From positions 1 through 5,069 of the forward strand of contig JALUAR010000069.1 of the NCBI GenBank assembly GCA_027050975.1: a stretch of 5,069 nt of DNA, read 5' to 3'. The stretch is from Thermodesulfovibrio sp. (GTDB lineage Bacteria > Nitrospirota > Thermodesulfovibrionia > Thermodesulfovibrionales > JdFR-85). Below, piece by piece: positions 1 to 5,069 of the stretch. How positions within the stretch are numbered: position 1 is the first letter of the stretch; each line of letters opens with the position of its first letter. A program made the position numbers and the translations under genes. A model generated the notes under the pieces. It did not search any database. It worked only from the letters and a program-made list of their open reading frames with translations, and was not told the DNA's origin.

Positions 1-990
1 GTTTATCTTGTGCCTTTGATGCTGACGATGCTAATAATACCGCTTAGTCTTTTGGGGATAAACCGGCCGTTAGGGGAGATCATAGGCAATGTGGATAAGG
101 CAACAATGGTGGCAAAAGAGATGTCGAGGCTTGATTATCTGTTTACAGAGTTCAGGGTGATAATGACATATCTGAGGTTGATAATATTGCCGATAAACCA
201 GAATTTGGATTATGACTATCCGGTGTATCAGAGTTTTTTTGATATAGAGGTGATGGGGTCATTTGTGGTGCTTGTAGGGATATTTTTGACAGGAGTGTAT
301 TTTATCAGGCGTTCAGTAGCTGGAAGGAGGGAGTTAAGGTTAATAGGGTATGGGATAATGTGGTTCTTTATAACCCTGTCAGTGGAGTCGAGCCTGATAC
401 CGATACCAGATGTAATATACGAGCACAGGCTGTATCTGCCGATGGTGGGTGTAGTGTTAGTGGCAGTAGTAGGGGCATTTATGTTGAGGGAGAGGATTGG
501 TCAAAAGGCTGTAGTGACCGGAGTGTTGACGGTAGCAGTGATAGCTCTGGCAGTAACGACGCATGCAAGGAACAATGTGTGGAGGGATGAGCTAATATTC
601 TGGCAGGATGTGGTAAGCAAAAGCCCTTACAAGGCAAGACCTCATTACAATCTTGGTGTGGCTTATCATGACAGAGGGAAAATAGAAAAGGCTATTAATG
701 AATACATCATTGCTATCAGACTGAAACCTGATTATGCCGTTGCCTATACCAATCTGGGGCAGGCGTATAGAATACAGGGGAATCTTGATAAATCAATATA
801 CTATTATCAGATTGCCGTAGCGCTGGACCCCGGAGAGGCCACGGCACATTTTAATTTAGGTGTAAGTTATCTTGACAAGGGCCTTTATAAAGAGGCAAAA
901 AGGGAGTTTGAGACAGTTTTGAGGCTGAACCCCTATTTCTATCAGGCTCGTCAGTTCCTGGAGTATATAAAAAAGAATCTGTTGCAGTGA
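1..990 (+). CDS. TMTC-like membrane protein with C-terminal TPRs, 5'-partial
   Basis: The reading frame is open from the first base, so the true start lies upstream; 329 residues are visible, ending in TGA. It is probably an integral membrane glycosyltransferase-like protein of the GT-C/TMTC type, whose members transfer sugars from lipid carriers; substrate unknown. Hydrophobic segments lie near visible residues 4-20, 84-102, 115-130, 145-162 and 169-186. The family-like block SSLIPIPDVIYEHRLYLP is at 130-147. Three 34-residue TPRs follow at 212-245, 246-279 and 280-313, with a short capping helix. It aligns by eye with the opposite-strand neighbour from about that protein's residue 220, so roughly 200 N-terminal residues, including any catalytic acidic motif, should be outside the window. 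Codon use changes abruptly near residue 205-210 (see findings). A TPR-only role in protein assembly cannot be excluded. Family resemblance is strong; the enzymatic role is inference. Confidence 0.88.
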   Translation, partial: VYLVPLMLTMLIIPLSLLGINRPLGEIIGNVDKATMVAKEMSRLDYLFTEFRVIMTYLRLIILPINQNLDYDYPVYQSFFDIEVMGSFVVLVGIFLTGVYFIRRSVAGRRELRLIGYGIMWFFITLSVESSLIPIPDVIYEHRLYLPMVGVVLVAVVGAFMLRERIGQKAVVTGVLTVAVIALAVTTHARNNVWRDELIFWQDVVSKSPYKARPHYNLGVAYHDRGKIEKAINEYIIAIRLKPDYAVAYTNLGQAYRIQGNLDKSIYYYQIAVALDPGEATAHFNLGVSYLDKGLYKEAKREFETVLRLNPYFYQARQFLEYIKKNLLQ

Positions 991-1004
991 ACGACTTTGA
1001 AAAA

Positions 1005-2819
1005 CTAATCAGACATCTTACCTGACAGTTCCAGCATCCTCTTATGCGGCAAAGGCCAGCCAGGCTTGAGCTTTAAAGCCTGTTGGTATGCATTCAGGGC
1101 TCTGGAGTATTCTCCAATCTGTTCATATGAATACCCCAAAATATAATAAGCCATTGGATTGGCTGGCTCTATACGTAGTGCCCTGTTTGTCATATCTATC
1201 GATTCTATGAATCTGCCTGCTTTTGCCAGTGCTGATGCAAGGGTTGTTAATGCCTGAGAACTGGATGGTGCCAATTTAACAGCCATCTTCATCTCCCTTA
1301 TGGCCTTTTCTATTTGTCCCGCCTTTTCATAGGCTATCCCAAGTTTCAATCTGAATAGCGGATTTGTAGGCCGGAGTTTTACGGCAATCTCAAACTCCTT
1401 TATTGCATCTGTCAGTCGTCCCTTTATCTGATATATGGTGCCAAGGTTGTTATGTCCGTAGGGATACTCGGGAAAGCGTTTGAGTAACTCCCTGTAATAG
1501 TACTCAGCCTTGTCCAGGTCTCCTTCAATAATATATGCATAGGCCCTGTTGTTCAGTACCCTTACCTTGTTGGGTGACTTCTTTGCTGCATCCTCCCATA
1601 GTGTCAGTTCCGTTTTCCAGACACTGTTTCTCTGAACTGTTAGGTAGCCCAGGAAAAGAAAAAGACAGATGTAAACAGTGAAAGCAGCCTTTAGCGGGAA
1701 TAACGACCTCAGCCTTGCAAGCAAAAAACCAGCGATTAAAGAAAAACCTACAGAAGGTAAATATACATGTCTTTCAACTGCGAGATCACCCAGGGGAAAA
1801 ATACTGGAGGTAGGCAACAGCGTGATGAAATACCAGAGAATACCAAATGAAATGATAGGCTGTTTTCGTCTTAATAAATAGGCTGTGATAAGAAGAGCAA
1901 TAATTATTATGGCTGCAGAGACTGTTGAAATATCAAAAAAACTGTTTTCAGCAGGTATGTCCGGGTCAACATTCGGGCCACCAAGGGGAAGTAAAAGCCA
2001 CCGCAAATAATAGAATACAATGACATTGAGCTGTGTGAGAAAGTATTGATAGGGTGGAAGGACGTCTTCGTAGATCCTTTTGTCTACGGGAACCACGCTG
2101 GTTAGAATAAGCTTTCTTGCCAGGAGATAGCCTGCGAGTACGATGAAAAAGGGAAGAACCCTTTTTGAGTGAGCTTTAAGAAAAGATCTCATGTCTTTGT
2201 TATGTCTCAGACAGGCGTAAACAGTAATTACGAGGGGTAAGGTTACAACAATCTCCTTGGTTCCGAAACTTAGTATGAAGAAACCTATCGAAAGTAGGTA
2301 GTAAACTCTCTTTTTGTTATGATTTGCCAAACCTTTCAAAAAGAGAATGAAGGAAAGGAGAAAAAAGGCTGTTGCCAGCACAGCGCTTCTGCTTGCAATG
2401 TAGGTTACCGAGCCTGTATGAAGAGGATGTATGGCGAATATAAGGGAAGATAGAAAGGGAAAGGCAGTATCGTCTTTTTTTAGGAACTCTGCCGACAGGA
2501 GTTCTGCAAGGAAATAGACCTCTATAGCAACCACAATATGGAGGATAAGATTGAATAGATGGTAGCCAAAGACATTCAGTCCGCCGAAATGGTAGTTCAG
2601 GGCAAAGGTTGCCCTGAGAATGGGGCGTCTGAAGATATCCGAGAAGATTGCCGGAAGGTTGTGGAGGCTCCTTATAAGTCTGTCTCCCAGGATCGCATAC
2701 TTGTCATCGAAATGAAAAGAGTTTGAGAAGCTGTTTATATAGACAATGGTTGTAAGAGTTATAAGTATGAAAATCTGGCTTTTTTTACTCTGAAAAAGAC
2801 TATGAAGTGTCAAGCTCAT
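1005..2819 (-). CDS. TMTC-like GT-C family membrane protein with five TPRs
   Basis: A complete 604-residue protein. The N-terminal ~400 residues hold about eleven hydrophobic segments (the first near 16-32). An acidic pair sits in FHFDD (D38, D39) in the first extracytoplasmic loop, where GT-C enzymes keep catalytic acids. HPLHTGSVTYIASR at 131-144 and SSIFPLGDLAVERHVYLP at 338-355 resemble conserved TMTC/DUF1736-type blocks. Five 34-residue TPRs follow at about 419-452, 453-486, 487-520, 521-554 and 555-588. By family, it may transfer a sugar from a lipid-linked donor to an extracytoplasmic protein or glycan; substrate and acceptor are unknown. The ATG start is supported by an in-frame TAG three codons upstream and an AGAGG just before it (complement of 2823-2827). 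A GGAGG about 16 bases further up has no usable in-frame start because of that stop. It converges on the related + strand gene and diverges from the cytochrome gene. No convincing promoter was found on this strand. Confidence 0.9.
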   Translation of the reverse strand: MSLTLHSLFQSKKSQIFILITLTTIVYINSFSNSFHFDDKYAILGDRLIRSLHNLPAIFSDIFRRPILRATFALNYHFGGLNVFGYHLFNLILHIVVAIEVYFLAELLSAEFLKKDDTAFPFLSSLIFAIHPLHTGSVTYIASRSAVLATAFFLLSFILFLKGLANHNKKRVYYLLSIGFFILSFGTKEIVVTLPLVITVYACLRHNKDMRSFLKAHSKRVLPFFIVLAGYLLARKLILTSVVPVDKRIYEDVLPPYQYFLTQLNVIVFYYLRWLLLPLGGPNVDPDIPAENSFFDISTVSAAIIIIALLITAYLLRRKQPIISFGILWYFITLLPTSSIFPLGDLAVERHVYLPSVGFSLIAGFLLARLRSLFPLKAAFTVYICLFLFLGYLTVQRNSVWKTELTLWEDAAKKSPNKVRVLNNRAYAYIIEGDLDKAEYYYRELLKRFPEYPYGHNNLGTIYQIKGRLTDAIKEFEIAVKLRPTNPLFRLKLGIAYEKAGQIEKAIREMKMAVKLAPSSSQALTTLASALAKAGRFIESIDMTNRALRIEPANPMAYYILGYSYEQIGEYSRALNAYQQALKLKPGWPLPHKRMLELSGKMSD

Positions 2820-2862
2820 AATCCTCTATTATAATCCAACCTCCAGCTGTAACGATATAGAG

Positions 2863-2892
2863 TTGCTGTAGCAGAAATTTGATGAATATAAT
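2863..2892 (+). promoter_or_regulatory. Possible distal sigma70-like promoter
   Basis: TTGCTG at 2863-2868 and a perfect TATAAT at 2887-2892 are separated by 18 bases. It would start transcription near 2899, about 70 bases before the tetrahaem cytochrome start. The region is AT-rich, so a chance match is possible; this is the weakest of the three candidates because its transcript would run through the two downstream ones. Confidence 0.35.
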
Positions 2893-2894
2893 AC

Positions 2895-2924
2895 TTGACT
2901 ATTAAAAATCACCTTGCATATAAT
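2895..2924 (+). promoter_or_regulatory. Sigma70-like promoter for the tetrahaem cytochrome gene
   Basis: TTGACT (2895-2900, five of six consensus bases) is followed after 18 bases by a perfect TATAAT (2919-2924). The -10 box is the end of the first copy of the 16-bp direct repeat. The predicted start near 2931 leaves a leader of about 40 bases containing the GGAGGTG ribosome-binding site. This is the best promoter match in the window. Confidence 0.6.
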
Positions 2925-2943
2925 TACTCACCTTGCATATAAT
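2909..2943 (+). repeat. Perfect 16-bp tandem direct repeat, 19-bp period
   Basis: TCACCTTGCATATAAT occurs exactly at 2909-2924 and again at 2928-2943, with the 3-base spacer TAC. Each copy ends in a perfect -10 hexamer, so the duplication itself supplies a second promoter-like pair: TTGCAT in copy one (2914-2919) and TATAAT in copy two (2938-2943), 18 bases apart. The copies might also be paired binding sites for a regulator; the sequence alone does not say which. Confidence 0.85.
2914..2943 (+). promoter_or_regulatory. Possible proximal sigma70-like promoter overlapping the direct repeat
   Basis: TTGCAT (2914-2919), then 18 bases, then a perfect TATAAT (2938-2943). The start would fall near 2950, leaving about 20 bases before the ATG, just enough to include the GGAGGTG ribosome-binding site. 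It overlaps the preceding promoter, so polymerase could not occupy both at once. Confidence 0.45.
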
Positions 2944-2971
2944 ATGTAAATTTTAAAAAAGGAGGTGCTTT

Positions 2972-3559
2972 ATGAGGAAAACTTATCTTCTCTCAGGTCT
3001 TTTCGTTTTTATAGCCTTTCTGCTTTCCTTACCAATGACCGGTTATGCTGCCGGCAGGCACGAAGGTCTGAACTGTACGGGCTGTCACGGTATTCATGAT
3101 GCAAAGGGTAACATCATTTTCGCTGTTGAACCTAACAAAAAGGCTATTAATCCAAGGACAAAGAAACCTTATGAGGGTGTGACATCTCTCTGTCTCGGTT
3201 GCCACGAAAACCCTGAAAATGGCGGAATGGGAATTCTTCCTGTGTCTTCTGCAATGAGCCACCCCTATGGAGTTACACCCAATCCGAAAGTTGCTGTGGT
3301 GCCAAAGATCTTTCTCAGAAACGGAAGACTTGAGTGTGTTGGTTGCCATGATCCGCATCCCTCCAATACCAATTACAAATATCTTCGTGTGGATACAAAG
3401 GGTGGTGCTGAGATGCAGAAGTTCTGTGCCATATGCCATCCTGCAAAGGCTGATGTCAAGCTGAGCGAAATCAAGATCTTTGACAGCATGAATGAGGCAA
3501 AGGCCATTAAGGCTACAAAGAAAACAGCACCTGCACAGAAGACTAAAAAGAAGAAATAA
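2972..3559 (+). CDS. Exported tetrahaem c-type cytochrome with lysine-rich tail
   Basis: 195 residues. A basic N-terminus (MRK) and hydrophobic core to about residue 20 form a signal peptide, with likely cleavage after GYA or GYAA (26-27); the mature protein should be periplasmic or extracellular, as covalent haem c attachment requires. Four CXXCH sites are present: CTGCH 35-39, CLGCH 74-78, CVGCH 122-126, CAICH 152-156. Spare histidines at 30, 42, 97 and 129 could be sixth ligands, giving bis-histidine, low-potential haems. The CVGCHDPH block matches doubled-CXXCH cytochromes. Residues 180-195 are rich in lysine, ending KTKKKK, and carry no haem. The start is fixed by AAGGAGGTG four bases before the ATG. 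Promoters lie immediately upstream and a hairpin terminator downstream. A role as an electron-transfer partner of the 15-haem protein encoded next is inferred from proximity; donor and acceptor are unknown. Confidence 0.92.
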   Translation: MRKTYLLSGLFVFIAFLLSLPMTGYAAGRHEGLNCTGCHGIHDAKGNIIFAVEPNKKAINPRTKKPYEGVTSLCLGCHENPENGGMGILPVSSAMSHPYGVTPNPKVAVVPKIFLRNGRLECVGCHDPHPSNTNYKYLRVDTKGGAEMQKFCAICHPAKADVKLSEIKIFDSMNEAKAIKATKKTAPAQKTKKKK

Positions 3560-3571
3560 ATTTAGTCAGTC

Positions 3572-3609
3572 TCGAGGGAGGCTGAAAGCCTCCCTCGATG
3601 GTTTTATTT
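3572..3609 (+). terminator. Rho-independent terminator after the tetrahaem cytochrome gene
   Basis: TCGAGGGAGGC (3572-3582) and GCCTCCCTCGA (3588-3598) form a perfect 11-bp GC-rich stem with the 5-base loop TGAAA. TGGTTTTATTT follows, a T-rich though interrupted tail. It begins 13 bases after the cytochrome stop codon. It lies between two same-strand cytochrome genes, so it may end most transcripts and lower expression of the second, or the second may have its own promoter. Confidence 0.85.
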
Positions 3610-3663
3610 GGTGTTAAAAGTTCAGAAGGGTGGGGATTATTCAACTCTTTATACGGGGAATAG

Positions 3664-4827
3664 ATGATGAAAATATCAAAAAGGGATTCTTGTGTTCTAT
3701 TAGTTCTTTTTATTCTCCTCCTTGTATTGCCATCACAAGGTAAGGCCAGGCAGTTTCCTGACTGTAAAAAGTGTCATAAATACAAAGATACCAGGAAGGT
3801 GGTTCATCCTGCTATTACAGCAATGGGATGTCCATCATGTCACACCCAGCCCCATCAGAAGAATGCAAAGTTTCCCAAGTTTCTCTTTGCCGAGGGGACT
3901 GATCTCTGCTTTGGATGTCATGATAAAGCCCCTTTCTCAAAGGATGTTAAGCACCCCCCTGTAGCAGAGGGACAGTGTCTATTCTGCCATGATGTCCATT
4001 CCGCTGATAATGAAAAACTCCTTCAGGCACCTATGCCGGATCTCTGTTTTAACTGCCATGACGAGACCAAATTTAATAACAACGCTATCCATCCTCCTGT
4101 ACAGGCCGGACAATGTACAGGATGTCACAACCCCCACAGTAGTGAATACAAGAGACTTCTCTATGATGATCCACCAAAGCTCTGCTTTAATTGTCATGAC
4201 AAGACCACATATATAGATGATGATAAGACGATGCACCATTCGCCTGTTAAAAGAGGACTATGCCTTAACTGTCATGATCCCCATGCTGCACCTGGTGAGA
4301 GACTGCTCAGGGCGGAAATTCCCGATATATGTTTTAAATGTCACAGTAAGTTCCCGGAGTTTACAAATGAGCGCTGGCATCCTCCTGTTAAAGATGGTAT
4401 GTGTATGATGTGTCATGAGCCTCATCAGGCTGATTATCGCAAACTCCTTAGCTCAGATGTTCCGGCTCTCTGTTTCAACTGCCATGATTCAGGAGAGTTC
4501 GAAAGAAGAAATCAGCATCCTCCTGTTTCAGCGGGTATGTGCACGGTCTGTCACAATGTTCATACAGCTCCTGATGTGGCTATGTTAAAATACTCCATAA
4601 ACAGAACCTGCCTGAACTGCCATCCAGGGATTGCAGAAGGTCCGCATGCAATTACAAATTTCTTCTCTCAGGGGCATCCCCTTGAGGGCAGAAAGGACCC
4701 GAGAGCAAAATACGGAGAGCTTTCCTGTGTAAGCTGTCACAATCCCCATAGTTCGGATTACATGAGACTATTCAGATATAAGGCGGAGAAGGTCTTCGAT
4801 CTCTGCAAAAACTGCCACCAGTATTAG
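3664..4827 (+). CDS. Exported 15-haem doubled-CXXCH cytochrome c
   Basis: 387 residues with a basic N-terminus and hydrophobic core at about 11-22, a likely signal peptide cut near GKA (28). Fifteen CXXCH motifs begin at residues 34, 56, 82, 105, 128, 151, 174, 200, 223, 247, 270, 293, 316, 355 and 381. From 81 to 315 the protein is five repeats, each with a CFxCH site, an HPPV (once HSPV) block, a second CxxCH, then PH or VH and usually LL. This is the doubled-CXXCH architecture. Histidines 97, 143, 192, 239 and 285, and 112, 158, 207, 254 and 300, are candidate distal ligands. Very little non-haem fold is present, so the likely job is electron conduction rather than catalysis. ATG 3664 and ATG 3667 are both possible starts; GGGGAA at 3655-3660 is better spaced for 3667. 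No clear promoter was seen between the upstream terminator and this gene. Redox partners are not visible. Confidence 0.94.
   Translation: MMKISKRDSCVLLVLFILLLVLPSQGKARQFPDCKKCHKYKDTRKVVHPAITAMGCPSCHTQPHQKNAKFPKFLFAEGTDLCFGCHDKAPFSKDVKHPPVAEGQCLFCHDVHSADNEKLLQAPMPDLCFNCHDETKFNNNAIHPPVQAGQCTGCHNPHSSEYKRLLYDDPPKLCFNCHDKTTYIDDDKTMHHSPVKRGLCLNCHDPHAAPGERLLRAEIPDICFKCHSKFPEFTNERWHPPVKDGMCMMCHEPHQADYRKLLSSDVPALCFNCHDSGEFERRNQHPPVSAGMCTVCHNVHTAPDVAMLKYSINRTCLNCHPGIAEGPHAITNFFSQGHPLEGRKDPRAKYGELSCVSCHNPHSSDYMRLFRYKAEKVFDLCKNCHQY
3904..4608 (+). repeat. Five in-frame repeats encoding doubled-haem modules
   Basis: Units are 3904-4041, 4042-4179, 4180-4326, 4327-4467 and 4468-4608, encoding 46, 46, 49, 47 and 47 residues, each binding two haems. 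DNA similarity persists locally: CATCCTCCTGT recurs near 4089, 4379 and 4515, and the CFNCHD codons are close variants. Elsewhere the units have diverged, so this looks like old internal duplication kept by selection. Unit three has extra residues before its histidine block and HSPV in place of HPPV. Confidence 0.85.
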
Positions 4828-4867
4828 CAATTTGAGGAGTTTATGTAAAAATTACAGAAAGATTTAA

Positions 4868-5069
4868 ATGTTGCGTGAAATCACGCAGTTTATGTGTGAA
4901 ATAACACTTTATAGAACAAAAGAAATCGTTGAACATTACTTGACAGCCGGCGTTAATCGGGTGATTATAAGTTCACTAATTGTTGAAAACTTTTCTTTGT
5001 TTCAGGAAATAGCATTAAAGTGGAAAGAAAAAGTTGCGATTAGTGTTGATGTGAAACAAGATAGGGTTG
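4868..5069 (+). CDS. HisA-like TIM-barrel fragment, 3'-partial, N-terminus missing; possible pseudogene
   Basis: An open frame from ATG 4868 (alternative ATG 4892) runs off the window with 67 codons visible and an in-frame TAA directly before the first ATG. Residues 16-67, starting YRTKEIVEHYLTAGVNRVII after Y15 and including ISVDV (58-62), resemble the middle of HisA, the phosphoribosyl-formimino-AICAR ribotide isomerase of histidine synthesis, from the GGGxR loop onward. D61 would match HisA's second catalytic aspartate. Two things are wrong for a working enzyme. About 80 N-terminal residues with the first catalytic aspartate have no room between this frame and the cytochrome stop. The glycine-rich phosphate loop before the arginine is replaced by EITLY. 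The ribosome-binding site is weak for both starts (AGAAAG before 4868). It could be a decayed hisA copy, a truncated relative, or an unrelated protein with chance similarity. The similarity was judged by eye only. Confidence 0.45.
   Translation, partial: MLREITQFMCEITLYRTKEIVEHYLTAGVNRVIISSLIVENFSLFQEIALKWKEKVAISVDVKQDRV
4872..4887 (+). other. Short perfect inverted repeat downstream of the 15-haem gene
   Basis: TGCGTGAAATCACGCA has 7-base arms around a 2-base centre. As RNA it could fold into a 6-bp stem with an AAAU loop, but only three T residues follow, so it is a poor intrinsic terminator. The GTGA-N2-TCAC spacing does not fit CRP (TGTGA-N6-TCACA) or FNR (TTGAT-N4-ATCAA). It overlaps the start of the HisA-like frame if translation begins at 4868, or lies in the leader if it begins at 4892. 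Confidence 0.5.

Noticed and set aside
1678..1881. A 67-residue + strand frame inside the - strand TMTC-like gene
   Set aside because: It is antisense to conserved membrane and YLP-block coding sequence and shows no features of its own.
2828..2833. A perfect TATAAT on the - strand before the 604-residue gene
   Set aside because: Transcription from it would begin at or next to the ATG, leaving out the ribosome-binding site. No -35 box lies at proper spacing; probably chance in AT-rich DNA.
2909..2943. The two 16-bp repeats as a minimal CRISPR array
   Set aside because: The repeats are too short, the spacer is three bases, there are only two copies and no cas genes are present.
3029..3439. 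A 136-residue open frame on the - strand
   Set aside because: It lies wholly inside the tetrahaem cytochrome gene, antisense to clear CXXCH coding sequence. It has no recognisable domain, so it is a shadow of the real gene.
3979..4239. An 86-residue - strand frame and several + strand alternative frames inside the 15-haem gene
   Set aside because: The repetitive cytochrome coding sequence yields open shadow frames. None has a domain or an independent context, and the fifteen CXXCH motifs fix the true frame.
3904..4608. The repetitive cytochrome region as a mobile or satellite repeat
   Set aside because: The repeats are in frame, carry conserved haem-binding residues and have diverged at DNA level, which fits protein-domain duplication.

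Overview
The window reads as a piece of a bacterial chromosome or metagenomic contig of moderate GC content. It holds four confident protein genes and one doubtful partial one. The organism cannot be named from the sequence. Multiheme c-type cytochromes together with bacterial TMTC-like membrane/TPR proteins suggest an anaerobic, respiring Gram-negative bacterium, for example Nitrospirota or a deltaproteobacterial lineage. That assignment is inference from gene content only.

Left half (1-2819): two related genes lie tail to tail with a 14-bp gap between their stop codons. Both encode a polytopic membrane domain of the GT-C/TMTC type (the family of lipid-linked sugar transferases) followed by tetratricopeptide repeats. 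The + strand copy (1-990) is cut by the window edge and shows three TPRs. The - strand copy (1005-2819) is complete at 604 residues and shows five TPRs. In the first copy codon use changes sharply where the membrane domain meets the TPRs.

Middle (2820-2971): an AT-rich intergenic region separates the - strand TMTC-like gene from a divergently transcribed cytochrome gene. It has three sigma70-like promoter matches, each with a perfect TATAAT. Two of these lie in a perfect 16-bp tandem repeat.

Right half (2972-4827): two exported c-type cytochromes lie in the same direction, separated by a strong hairpin terminator. The first has four CXXCH haem sites and a lysine-rich tail. The second has fifteen CXXCH sites in 387 residues, arranged mainly as five repeats of 46-49 residues of the doubled-CXXCH type. 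A joint role in moving electrons through the periplasm or outside the cell is likely, but the donor and acceptor are not visible.

Right edge (4828-5069): an open frame running off the window resembles the middle of HisA (a histidine-pathway TIM barrel). It has no room for the normal N-terminal part and lacks the expected glycine-rich loop, so it may be a relic or a truncated relative. No tRNA, rRNA, CRISPR array or insertion sequence was recognised.
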